Part shown: in pieces, positions 56,228 through 63,903 of the stretch | Layout of the letters: each line of letters opens with the position of its first letter | Numbering within the stretch: position 1 is the stretch's first letter | Source of the DNA: Asaia bogorensis | Lineage (GTDB): Bacteria; Pseudomonadota; Alphaproteobacteria; Reyranellales; Reyranellaceae | Direction of reading: 5' to 3' | Assembly: GCA_945889625.1 (NCBI GenBank) | Contig: CAMDCE010000018.1 | Location: 16,951 to 80,950 of the forward strand | DNA length: 64,000 nucleotides | Position numbers and translations under genes: made by a program | The notes under the pieces: generated by a model | The model's database searches: none | Told to the model about the DNA's origin: nothing | Seen by the model: the letters and a program-made list of their open reading frames with translations, nothing else

Positions 56228-56524
56228 ATGACCTTGCAGGAAATCACCGCGAAAATGAAGGAAGGCGCGTCGAAGAAAACCGCCTTCGGCAACTCGGTCA
56301 AATTCAGCACCGACCAGGGCGTCGTCTATATCGACGGTCACCAGAATCCGCCGACCGTGACCAATGACGACAAGGCCGCCGACTGCACGCTGAAGATGGA
56401 TTTCGGCGACTTCTCCGACCTGATCGGCGGCAAGCTCGACGGCATGACCGCCTTCATGACCGGCAAGCTCAAGATCGAGGGCGACATGGGCGTCGCCATG
56501 AAGCTGCAGACGATTTTGCGCTAG
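56228..56524 (+). CDS. SCP2 sterol-binding-domain protein
   Basis: This 98-residue protein is a minimal SCP2 domain: helix, ADCTLKMDFGDFSDLIGGKLDG and a C-terminal FMTGKLKIEGDMGVAMKLQ. SCP2 domains bind fatty acyl or sterol lipids and carry them to enzymes. It is divergent from the atu-like operon and shares its promoter region, so a role as an acyl-CoA or terpenoid carrier for that pathway is reasonable. A good terminator follows at 56545. Confidence 0.9.
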   Translation: MTLQEITAKMKEGASKKTAFGNSVKFSTDQGVVYIDGHQNPPTVTNDDKAADCTLKMDFGDFSDLIGGKLDGMTAFMTGKLKIEGDMGVAMKLQTILR

Positions 56525-56544
56525 GATCTGCGCGCTGACGACCG

Positions 56545-56573
56545 AAGGGCCCCTTGCGGGGCCCTTTGCTTTT
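56545..56573 (+). terminator. Rho-independent terminator of the SCP2 gene
   Basis: AAGGGCCCC (56545-56553) pairs with GGGGCCCTT (56558-56566) around loop TTGC, followed by TGCTTTT. It lies between the convergent SCP2 and CGNR genes. Confidence 0.88.
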
Positions 56574-57125
56574 CTACTCGGCACGACTCTTGTGATAGTG
56601 GCGCCGCGCCTTGGCGCGGTTGCCACAGGCCTGCATCGAGCACCAGCGCCGCTTACCCGCGCGGCTGTCGTCGAGGAACAGCCAGCCGCATTCGGCATTG
56701 GCGCACCGGCGCACGCGATCGAGCCGCGGGCCGGCCAAAAGGTCGCCGGCCGACCACAGCACCGGCGCCAGAAGGGCGAGCGCCGTTCCCGACCGCATAT
56801 CGACATCCCAGCCATAGCCGTCGCGCTCACGCTTGAGCGTGGTGCGTGAAGGCGCTGCAGCCAGCGCCTCGTTCAGCGCGGCAAGATCGCGCGCGGGCGG
56901 GGTCCTGTCCTGGGCCTGGGCATCGAACAGGCGATAGAGCATTTCGCGCAGTTCCACGGCACGCTCGAATTCCTTGCGTGCCGGCGCCCTGGCGGGCTTG
57001 GGCCCGCCATTGGCCGCGATCCAGCCCGCCAGATCCTCCGCGGCCTTCAGCGTCTCCGTGGGCACGGCCTGGCCCCGCCAATAGCGGCTATTGGCGTACT
57101 CCAGGCAGAGATCGGGACGGGTCAT
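56574..57125 (-). CDS. CGNR zinc-finger protein (ABATE-type putative regulator)
   Basis: This 183-residue protein has a C-terminal CGNR zinc finger: the Cys residues in RRCANAECGWLFLD and RRWCSMQACGNRAKARRHY bind zinc and the CGNR part contacts DNA. The N-terminal ABATE-like half (LCLEYANSRYWRG) may sense a ligand. Such proteins are predicted transcription factors. It is divergent from the VOC gene, and the intervening region carries a 28-base perfect palindrome and further ACCGGT sites, most likely its own operators. Confidence 0.88.
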   Translation of the reverse strand: MTRPDLCLEYANSRYWRGQAVPTETLKAAEDLAGWIAANGGPKPARAPARKEFERAVELREMLYRLFDAQAQDRTPPARDLAALNEALAAAPSRTTLKRERDGYGWDVDMRSGTALALLAPVLWSAGDLLAGPRLDRVRRCANAECGWLFLDDSRAGKRRWCSMQACGNRAKARRHYHKSRAE

Positions 57126-57137
57126 CGGGCTCCCTCA

Positions 57138-57203
57138 ATAACCGGTTGACCGGTTGACTGGAAATCGTTCTTTGGATAACTAGATAACCGGTTATCTAGT
57201 TAT
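57138..57203. promoter_or_regulatory. Palindromic operator cluster between the CGNR and VOC genes
   Basis: 57176-57203 is a perfect 28-base palindrome centred on TAACCGGTTA. AACCGGTT also occurs at 57140-57147 and ACCGGT at 57149-57154. These probably bind the CGNR protein or another dimeric repressor of both divergent genes. Confidence 0.75.
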
Positions 57204-57217
57204 ATGGGAGTGAAATC

Positions 57218-57589
57218 ATGTTTGACCATGTTTCCATCGGCGTCAGCGACATCAAGCGATCCGGCAAGTTCTATGACGCGGCCCTGGCGCCGCTCGGCTA
57301 TACGCGGCTGAGCGACGGCGAGAGCTCGCTGGGTTACGGCGACAAGGGCGTGGCGCTGTGGCTCGGCGCCACCACCAAGCCGGTGAAGGCCGACATGGAG
57401 TCGGGCCTGCATTTCTGCTTCGTGGCGCCCGACCGCAAGGCGGTCGACGCCTTCCATGCCGCCGCGCTAAAGGCCGGCGGCAAGGACAACGGCAAACCCG
57501 GTGTGCGGGCCGACTACAGCCCGAAATATTACGCCGCCTTCGTCGTCGATCCCGATGGCTATCGCATCGAGGCCTATTGCGGGAAATAG
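57218..57589 (+). CDS. VOC (glyoxalase/bleomycin resistance) family protein
   Basis: This 123-residue single VOC domain starts MFDHVSIGVSDIKRSGKFYD and ends with FVVDPDGYRIEAYCGK, which contains the metal Glu. The His in FDHVSIGV and the second His in GLHFCFV are typical metal positions. It could be a lyase, dioxygenase or binding protein. The start is 15 bases after the 28-base palindrome, so control is tight. The CGNR gene opposite is the likely regulator. Confidence 0.88.
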   Translation: MFDHVSIGVSDIKRSGKFYDAALAPLGYTRLSDGESSLGYGDKGVALWLGATTKPVKADMESGLHFCFVAPDRKAVDAFHAAALKAGGKDNGKPGVRADYSPKYYAAFVVDPDGYRIEAYCGK

Positions 57590-57592
57590 CCC

Positions 57593-57712
57593 AGAGCATA
57601 GTCCGTCCGGCTGAGGCGCATAAACGCGCCGCGATCAGCCGGACGGACTATGCCGACAAAGGAGTCGCCTGGCGCAACGCGGTTTCATTTGAGCGAAAGC
57701 CGCTCTATCGAA
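57593..57712. repeat. Dispersed palindromic repeat, family A copy 3
   Basis: A perfect 18-base stem (57597-57614 with 57635-57652) surrounds a 20-base loop that carries GGCGC..GCGCC. The second half is degenerate compared with copy 2, and its right edge overlaps the 3' end of the minus-strand small secreted-protein gene by a few bases. Confidence 0.85.
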
Positions 57713-57992
57713 TGCCGCGGCGTACGCGGTAGTCTTGGATCATGTGCCGTGTGACGTCGGCGGCGTAGCACAGCAAGCTTGGCGCCGTTGCCGTGCTGTA
57801 GGCGCTCGCGCCGGCACATTGGCTGCCGTTGCGCGCGTAGCTGTAGGGACACGGACAAGGGCCGTTGTAGGTGGCGACGGATTCCTCGACGAGGATCTTG
57901 CGGATCTCGTCGTCGTGCATGCGCTGGGCATGGCCGGGCGCTGCCCACAGCAGCGTCACCAAACATACCAGCGCTGCCGGGCGGCTTTTCAT
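57705..57992 (-). CDS. Small secreted cysteine-rich protein of unknown function
   Basis: This 95-residue precursor has a signal peptide (MKSRPAALVCLVTLLWAAPGHAQ). The mature part has EIRKILVEESVATYNGPCPCPYS and four cysteines in PCPCPY, SQCAG and LLCYA. The paired Cys residues suggest disulfides in the periplasm. I do not recognise a family function, though similar short proteins with PCPCPY are seen in other alphaproteobacteria. It stands alone, 13 bases before the formamidase-like gene end on the same strand. Confidence 0.75.
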   Translation of the reverse strand: MKSRPAALVCLVTLLWAAPGHAQRMHDDEIRKILVEESVATYNGPCPCPYSYARNGSQCAGASAYSTATAPSLLCYAADVTRHMIQDYRVRRGIR

Positions 57993-58005
57993 GATGCGGT
58001 GACCC

Positions 58006-58821
58006 TCAGTCGAGCAGCAGGAGCGCTTGTTTAGTCAGCACGCCATCGGCATCGCGCAGCTCGTGGGTGATGGTGAAATGGTCGGCGCCGGCCACCGGGA
58101 TCAGCGCGCCCGGCAGATGGGTCGCCGCGCGCTTGGCATGAAGATGACGGCTGTCGGCGACCAGCGGCGGCAGCTCGGCCGTGCCGTAGGTGATCGCCAT
58201 CGGCTTGGCCACCATGGGCAGGCGGAGCGGCGACAGCGTCTCGATCTCGGCGTCGCTGAGCTGCAGCTTCTCGTTGAGATAGGTGTCGCGGATCGGGCCG
58301 AGCTCGAACACGCCGGAAATCGCGAGGCCGGCGCTGACGCGGTTGTGGCCGAGGCAGGCCGCAGTGAGGTGACCGCCGGCCGACCAACCCGACAGCACGA
58401 CCTTGCCGTTGATGCCGTGTGCCGCTCCGTTCGTCGCCAGCCAGTCGAGCGCCGCCTTGATCTCGGCGACGATCTCGGTGAGCGATGCATCGGGTGCCAG
58501 CGTGTACCCCGGCAGCGCCGCCGCCCAGCCATGCGCGTAGGGTCCGCCGATCAGGCTGGCGAACATGTCCTTGGCATTGCGTTGCCAGTAGCCGCCATGG
58601 ATGAACACGATGCACGGCGCATTCGGGTCGCTTGCCGGAAAGAGATCCCAGGTGTTGCGCTCCTTCGGGCCATAGCGCAGGTCGAGATGCTTCGGATGCT
58701 TCTGCCGGAAGGCCGCCGACGCCGCCTCGCGCGCAGCATTGAGCTCGGAACTGTTCTTTACCGCCGCCGAATTATTGTAGGCCGCGTCGCGTTCGGCGCG
58801 GCTCATGCTGCCCCAGTTCAT
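58006..58821 (-). CDS. Alpha/beta hydrolase, kynurenine-formamidase (arylformamidase)-like
   Basis: The protein has 271 residues from MNWGSMSRAE. It has the HGGYWQRN oxyanion motif near residue 75, the nucleophile GWSAGGHL and a late GADHFTI with the catalytic His. This HGGYW/GxSxG pair is typical of the alpha/beta-type arylformamidase (BNA7/AFMID) group. Other esterases of the hormone-sensitive-lipase-like class share it. The ATG overlaps the stop of the GH5-like gene (ATGA), and it is the last gene of that operon. Confidence 0.82.
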   Translation of the reverse strand: MNWGSMSRAERDAAYNNSAAVKNSSELNAAREAASAAFRQKHPKHLDLRYGPKERNTWDLFPASDPNAPCIVFIHGGYWQRNAKDMFASLIGGPYAHGWAAALPGYTLAPDASLTEIVAEIKAALDWLATNGAAHGINGKVVLSGWSAGGHLTAACLGHNRVSAGLAISGVFELGPIRDTYLNEKLQLSDAEIETLSPLRLPMVAKPMAITYGTAELPPLVADSRHLHAKRAATHLPGALIPVAGADHFTITHELRDADGVLTKQALLLLD

Positions 58822-59861
58822 GCTCCCGTGATCTCCTTCAAGAGCCCGAAGAAGGCGCGCTTGCGGACCGACGAGATCGTCCAGTCGACGGGCAGCGACT
58901 GGAAGCCGTCCTCGAAGCGCTCGCGACTCATGCGGTAGTCGAAGTAGCCCCAGCTCGCGCCACTCTCCACCGCCGCCACGAAATGGTTGTCGGGCTTGTC
59001 GAACTCGAAATGGTCGTCCTCGTTGTAGACGATCGGCTGGCCGCGATAGCCGGGTGCCGACCGCCAGTTCTTCATCTGCAGGCGGATGCCGTGCGGGCTC
59101 GGCTGGAAATGTCCATTTGGGCCGTAGACGCGGTTGCCGTGCGGCAGCAGGAAGTCGGCGCTCGCCACGATGGCGGCGGGCGGCGTCTCGAGCATGATCA
59201 GGCTGGTGCTCACCAGCAGCTTCCCCTTGCTGCGCCTTTGCGCCAGCTCGATCAGCTCGTGGCAGCGCGCGGCGGCGATGATGGGATGCGCCCATACGTT
59301 CTCGAGGTCGACCTCGTTGCCGATCTCGACCAGCACGTTGGCCGCGTTCTTTGCGATCAGCCAGTCGACGGTGTTGGTGACCGCGGCCTTCACAGCGCTC
59401 TCGTCCTTCAGTGTGCCGCTCTGCTTGCCGTAGAACAGGCCCACGATCACGACCATGCCGAGTCGGTCGGTGGCCTTGATCACCTTTTCGAGTCTTGCCG
59501 CCCAGGCCGGCTTGATCGTGCCCTCGGGCGTGAAGCCGCAGATCTGCCACGGCTGGTTCCAGGAATAGCCCTGCGGGCTGCCGCCCGAAATGTTGAGGCA
59601 CACCGCGAGCAGGCCGTGGGCGCGATAGGCGGGCAGGGCGGCGATGAACTCGGCGGTGTTGCGCTCGGTGTCCCAGTCGCCGTCGGCATAGGCCCAGGCG
59701 CCGCGCGTCGCCGGGTTGTCGTCGTCGGCGATGGCGTTGGCCATGCGGCTGTTGAACAGGAGGCCCTCGATGCGATGGCCCTTCCAGCGGCGGCCGGGGT
59801 AGGTCGGCGTGCCATTGATGGCAAAGCCGCCGTCGGCGATCGAGACGACGGTGCTGGGCAT
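58818..59861 (-). CDS. Glycoside hydrolase family 5-like (TIM-barrel) protein
   Basis: This 347-residue protein has a clan-A-like TIM-barrel pattern with the acid/base in VLVEIGNEVDLEN and a second Glu in PIVYNEDDHFEF, where the nucleophile is expected. No signal peptide is visible, so it would be cytoplasmic, which is unusual for a cellulase-type enzyme. The substrate is unknown and it may act on a small glycoside. The gene is between the gamma-glutamyltransferase-like gene (3-base gap) and the formamidase-like gene (overlap), so all three are co-expressed. Confidence 0.75.
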   Translation of the reverse strand: MPSTVVSIADGGFAINGTPTYPGRRWKGHRIEGLLFNSRMANAIADDDNPATRGAWAYADGDWDTERNTAEFIAALPAYRAHGLLAVCLNISGGSPQGYSWNQPWQICGFTPEGTIKPAWAARLEKVIKATDRLGMVVIVGLFYGKQSGTLKDESAVKAAVTNTVDWLIAKNAANVLVEIGNEVDLENVWAHPIIAAARCHELIELAQRRSKGKLLVSTSLIMLETPPAAIVASADFLLPHGNRVYGPNGHFQPSPHGIRLQMKNWRSAPGYRGQPIVYNEDDHFEFDKPDNHFVAAVESGASWGYFDYRMSRERFEDGFQSLPVDWTISSVRKRAFFGLLKEITGA

Positions 59862-59864
59862 CGC

Positions 59865-61463
59865 CTAGAACCCGACCGCCGCGCCGTCGCGCCGGCTCTC
59901 CGAAGCGCCGAGATAGGGGCCGCCTTCGGGAAAGCGCCAGATGATCTGGCTCGAGCCGAAGGCAAAGCTCGGCCAGCTCGTACGCGTGAGCCTGTGGCCG
60001 CGCGCCTCGAGACCGCTGGCGAGGTCCGCCGCCATGTGAGCCTCGGTCCACACCGTGCCGTCGCTCTCGTGCACCCGCCAGCGCGGCGCGTCGATCGCGG
60101 CCTGGGGGTTCTGCCCGTAGTCGACGATGCGCGAGAAGACCTGCATGTGGCCCTGCGGCTGCATGGCGCCGCCCATCAGGCCGAAGGTCGCGACCGGCTT
60201 GCCGTCCTTGGTGATGAACGCGGGGATAATCGTATGGAAGGGCCGCTTGTTCGGGCCGACCTCGTTGGGATGGCCCTTGGTCGTGACGAACCCCGAGCCG
60301 CGATTCTGCAGCGCGATGCCCGTGCCCGGCGGCACGATGCCCGAGCCGAAGCCGGTGAAGTTCGACTGGATCAGCGACACCATCATGCCGGACTCGTCGG
60401 CGGTGCCGAGATAGATCGTGCCGCCATCCTTCGGGACGCCCGGGCCGAACTCCTTGGCCTTCCTGGGATCGATCAGCTTGGCGCGGCTCTTGAGGTAGCC
60501 CTTGTCGAGCATTTGCCTGGGCGTCACCTCCATGAAGCGCGGGTCGGCCACGTAGCGATAGATGTCGGCGAAGGCGAGCTTCATCGCCTCGATGCGCAGG
60601 TGCGCCACTTCGGGGCTGTCGGCTTCGTGGCCCGCGAGGTCGAAGTTCTCCAGGATGCCGAGCGCCATGCAGGCAGCGATGCCCTGACCCGACGGCGGGA
60701 TCTCGTGCAGCGTGGTGCCGCGATAGGTGAGCCCGATCGGATCGACCCAGTCGGCCCTGTGTTCGGCAAGGTCGTTGCGCCGGAGCGCACCGCCGGTTTC
60801 CCGGGCGTACCTGTCCATCCGCTCGGCAAGCTCGCCGCGATAGAACGCCTCGCCTTTGCTCTCGGCGATCATGGTGAGCGTCTTGGCCTGGTCGGGGAAC
60901 TTCCACACCTCGCCCGGCTTGGGCGCGCGGCCGTTCGGAAGGAAGGCCTTGACCCAGCTCTCCTGGCCCTTGAGCCGGTCGATCGCCGTCTCCCACTGGC
61001 GCGATACCATGTAGGAGACGCGGAAGCCGTCGTGGGCATACTTGATCGCCGGCTCGAACAGGTCGGCGAAGGGCAGCTTGCCGTAGCGCTTGTGCAGCTC
61101 CATCCACAGCGACACTGCGCCCGGGACCGTCACGCAACCCCAGCCGACGTTCGCCACGCTGGCCTGGCCCTTGTACTGATCGGGCGTCATCAGCGCCGGC
61201 GAATGGCCCGAGGCATTGAGGCCGACGAGCTTGGTTCCGTCCCACAGGATGCAGAAGGCGTCCGAGCCGATGCCGTTCATGGTCGGCTCGACGATGGTGA
61301 TGGCGATGGCGCTGGCGATCGCCGCATCCACCGCGTTGCCGCCCTTGGCCATCATGCGCAGCCCCGCGGTCGCGGCGAGGTGCTGCGAGGAGGCGACGAC
61401 GTTACTGGCAAAGATCGGGAGTTTCTTGGAAGCGTAGGGAAAATCGTAATTGAAAGACGGCAA
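59865..61463 (-). CDS. Gamma-glutamyltransferase (Ntn hydrolase) family protein, TTG start
   Basis: The protein has 532 residues. No usable ATG exists near the N-terminus, but TTG 61463 has an AAAGGA site 7 bases upstream and gives MPSFNYDFPYASKKL, directly preceding the family start FASNVVASSQHLAATAG. Conserved blocks are AKGGNAVDAAIASAIA, NASGHSP and a GGTIYLGTADESG region, where the processing and nucleophilic Thr of gamma-glutamyltransferases is expected. The rest (PNKRPFHTIIPAF, GLMGGAMQPQGHMQV) is typical. No clear signal peptide is seen, unlike classical periplasmic GGT. It may hydrolyse gamma-glutamyl or acyl-amide bonds. Confidence 0.88.
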   Translation of the reverse strand: MPSFNYDFPYASKKLPIFASNVVASSQHLAATAGLRMMAKGGNAVDAAIASAIAITIVEPTMNGIGSDAFCILWDGTKLVGLNASGHSPALMTPDQYKGQASVANVGWGCVTVPGAVSLWMELHKRYGKLPFADLFEPAIKYAHDGFRVSYMVSRQWETAIDRLKGQESWVKAFLPNGRAPKPGEVWKFPDQAKTLTMIAESKGEAFYRGELAERMDRYARETGGALRRNDLAEHRADWVDPIGLTYRGTTLHEIPPSGQGIAACMALGILENFDLAGHEADSPEVAHLRIEAMKLAFADIYRYVADPRFMEVTPRQMLDKGYLKSRAKLIDPRKAKEFGPGVPKDGGTIYLGTADESGMMVSLIQSNFTGFGSGIVPPGTGIALQNRGSGFVTTKGHPNEVGPNKRPFHTIIPAFITKDGKPVATFGLMGGAMQPQGHMQVFSRIVDYGQNPQAAIDAPRWRVHESDGTVWTEAHMAADLASGLEARGHRLTRTSWPSFAFGSSQIIWRFPEGGPYLGASESRRDGAAVGF

Positions 61464-61480
61464 CTCGGAATCCTTTCTAC

Positions 61481-62077
61481 TTATTTCTTCGATGGCCCGA
61501 GAGCCTCGATGCGTGCGACGAAGCGCGGCGATTGCAGGAACAGCCGGTTCTCCGCTTCGCCCTTGCCGAACAGGCGGGAAAGATCGAACAGGCCGGAGCC
61601 CGCGATCTCGCCCATCCGCCCGGCAATCTTCACGCGCTCGCCCAGCCGGAAGGTTTTTAGCGCCGCGATGGCTGCATCGGAAAGGCCCGGTGGCGGCGCC
61701 TCGCGCGATCGTGTGGAGAACAGGTCGGCGATCGAGCCCGCCATCGCCAGGGTCCAGTCGTTGAACGCGTAGAGCGAAACTTGCGGACCGATCTCGACCG
61801 TGACGGCCGCCGTCTGGGCGCTGCCTTCGATGGTCTTGAGCGTGCCGCACCAGTCGGAGAAGGCGCCGACCTTGGCAGCGAGCACCATGCTCTGTTCGGC
61901 GGCGGCCTCGATCTTCAGCGGATTGTTCGAGGCGAGCGCGGTCTTGGCGAGCGACTGCAGCCCGCCCAGGAACGCCTTCTGCGCCTCGTTCTGCTCGTAG
62001 CAGGGACGGTCGCAGGCGCCGAGAGCAAGGCCGGTGCTGCCGAGCAGGAAGACGCGCCGCGAGGTGAGGGGGGGCAT
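61481..62077 (-). CDS. Putative Tat-exported lipoprotein of unknown function
   Basis: The protein has 198 residues from ATG 62077; a GTG at 62089 is possible. It has a twin-arginine signal with lipobox (TSRRVFLLGSTGLALGAC), so it should be anchored to a membrane through the Cys. The mature part is mostly helical, with EAQKAFLGGLQSLAK and FSDWCGTLKTIEGSAQ; no known domain is recognised. It is the first gene of the minus-strand unit with the gamma-glutamyltransferase-like gene 17 bases downstream. Confidence 0.72.
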   Translation of the reverse strand: MPPLTSRRVFLLGSTGLALGACDRPCYEQNEAQKAFLGGLQSLAKTALASNNPLKIEAAAEQSMVLAAKVGAFSDWCGTLKTIEGSAQTAAVTVEIGPQVSLYAFNDWTLAMAGSIADLFSTRSREAPPPGLSDAAIAALKTFRLGERVKIAGRMGEIAGSGLFDLSRLFGKGEAENRLFLQSPRFVARIEALGPSKK

Positions 62078-62133
62078 GTCGTGGCTCACCCCCTCACTTT
62101 AGCCTCCCCCAAGAGGGAGACGAGCAGGAAAAA

Positions 62134-63855
62134 CTAGGCCGCTTTCGCCTTGGCTTTGGCGCGCTCCTCTTCCTTCAGTTCCTTCTTGGAGAGCTTGCCG
62201 ACCGGCGTCTTGGGCAGCTCCGGCCGGATCTCGAGCGCGACCGGCATCTCGTGCTTGCCGATCTTGCCTTCGAGATGCTTCTTCAGCTCCTCGAAGGTGA
62301 GCGAGGCGCCGGGCTTCAGCTTGACGAACACCTTGGGCGCTTCCTGGCGATAGGGATCGGGAATGCCGATCACGATCACCTCGTCGACCGCGGGATGCTC
62401 GTAGACGGCCTCTTCGATCATGCGCGGATAGACGTTGTAGCCCGACGAGATGATCAGGTCTTTGGAGCGATCGACGAGGTAGAGCCAGCCGTCGCTGTCC
62501 ATGTAGCCCATGTCGCCGGTGCGCAGGCCCTTCCAGTTGCTGGCGGGATGGCTGAACAGCACCTGGTCGGTTTCCTCCTGCTTCTTCCAGTAGCCCTTCA
62601 TGACCTGCGGGCCGATGATGCAGACCTCGCCGACCTGGTCCTTGCCGGCCGGCAGGACGCGGTCCTTGTTCTCCATGTCGCGGATCTCGATGATCGTGCC
62701 CGGCATCGGCACCCCGCACGAGCCGACACGCCGTACGCTCTTGTCGACCGGGCAGATCGCGCCGGTCGGCGAGGTTTCGGTGAGGCCATAGCCCTCGATC
62801 AGGGTGGCGCCGGTCAGCTTCTCGAAGGCCTGCTGCACCTCGACGGGCAGCGGCGCGCCGCCCGACATGCAGATCTTGAGCGAGCTGAGGTCCAGACCCT
62901 GCGCCTTGGGATGCTTGTTGATCGCGGTGTAGAGCGTCGGCACACCGGGCAGGAAGGTCGGCTTCTTGGTCGCGAGATCCTTCACGATCATGTCGATGTC
63001 GGGCCGCGGATAGAGGATGAGCTGGTTGCCGTTGCGCACCGCGCCCAGCATGATTCCCGACAGCGCATAGATGTGGAACAGCGGCAGCACGCAAACGACC
63101 TTCTCGGTGCCGGGCGTGGTGTAGGGCGTGGTCCAGGCCTGGCCCTGGCTCATGGCGGCCACGACACAGCCGTGCGTCAGCATCGCGGCTTTGGGCAGGC
63201 CGGTCGTGCCGCCGGTATATTGCAGCAGCGCCACCTCGTCCCACAGATTCTCGTTCGACGGATAGGGCGTGTACTTGCCGTCGCTGGCGAGCAGGTCCTT
63301 GAACGACATGTGCCAGTCATCGCGCGGCCAGGCCGAGAGGTCCTTCTTCTTGGCGATCGGATAAAGCCAGTTCTTGGGCCACGGCAGATAGTCGGCGATC
63401 GAGCCCACGATCAGTTTCTTGAGCCGCGTCTTGCCGCGCATCGCCGCCATCTTCGGGTAGAGCGCGGTGACGTCGAGCGTGACCAGGATGTCGGTCTCCG
63501 AATCGCCGATCTTGAACTCGAGCTCGCGCGCGGCATCGAGCGGACTGTAGTTGACCACCTTGCCGCCGGCCTTCAGCACGCCGAAGAAGGCGATGATGTA
63601 GTGCGGCGTGTTGGGCAGGTAGAGGCCGACATTGACGCCGGGCTTGACGCCGAGCTTCTGGAAGCCCGCCGCGGCGCGGTCGGACGCCTCCTTGTAGTCG
63701 CGGAAGGTCATGATCTTGTCGAGGAAGTCGGTGAACGGCCGGTCGCCGTACTGGGCGCAGCTATCCTCGAACAGCTGGTGGATCGTCTTCTTCGGTACGT
63801 CGAGCTCCCATTTCACGCCCGGCGGGTAGCTCTTCTCCCAAGGATAATTCGCCAT
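62134..63855 (-). CDS. Long-chain fatty-acid--CoA ligase (AMP-forming)
   Basis: This 573-residue enzyme has the AMP-binding motif QYTGGTTGLPKAAMLTHG, EGYGLTETSP, the hinge DRSKDLIISSGYNVYPRMIEE and the C-terminal catalytic Lys region TPVGKLSKKEL. It activates fatty or other acids as adenylates, then makes CoA thioesters. It could feed the atu-like pathway (an AtuH-type role), but it is on its own transcript about 6 kb away. There is a 46-base gap to the GNAT gene. Confidence 0.92.
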   Translation of the reverse strand: MANYPWEKSYPPGVKWELDVPKKTIHQLFEDSCAQYGDRPFTDFLDKIMTFRDYKEASDRAAAGFQKLGVKPGVNVGLYLPNTPHYIIAFFGVLKAGGKVVNYSPLDAARELEFKIGDSETDILVTLDVTALYPKMAAMRGKTRLKKLIVGSIADYLPWPKNWLYPIAKKKDLSAWPRDDWHMSFKDLLASDGKYTPYPSNENLWDEVALLQYTGGTTGLPKAAMLTHGCVVAAMSQGQAWTTPYTTPGTEKVVCVLPLFHIYALSGIMLGAVRNGNQLILYPRPDIDMIVKDLATKKPTFLPGVPTLYTAINKHPKAQGLDLSSLKICMSGGAPLPVEVQQAFEKLTGATLIEGYGLTETSPTGAICPVDKSVRRVGSCGVPMPGTIIEIRDMENKDRVLPAGKDQVGEVCIIGPQVMKGYWKKQEETDQVLFSHPASNWKGLRTGDMGYMDSDGWLYLVDRSKDLIISSGYNVYPRMIEEAVYEHPAVDEVIVIGIPDPYRQEAPKVFVKLKPGASLTFEELKKHLEGKIGKHEMPVALEIRPELPKTPVGKLSKKELKEEERAKAKAKAA

Positions 63856-63903
63856 TTTATTCGTTCCTCCCGCGGCGACTATGTGAGCCGGGGCGGCGAC
63901 GGG

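Noticed and set aside
58006..61245. One long minus-strand frame that looks like a single fused protein
   Set aside because: The part above 58821 is out of frame with the real GH5-like and GGT-like genes that occupy it, and only the last 271 codons encode the hydrolase. It is three genes, not a fusion.
62085..62125. A possible fourth family B repeat after the lipoprotein start
   Set aside because: Only short C-rich/G-rich tracts are shared and the second hairpin is missing.
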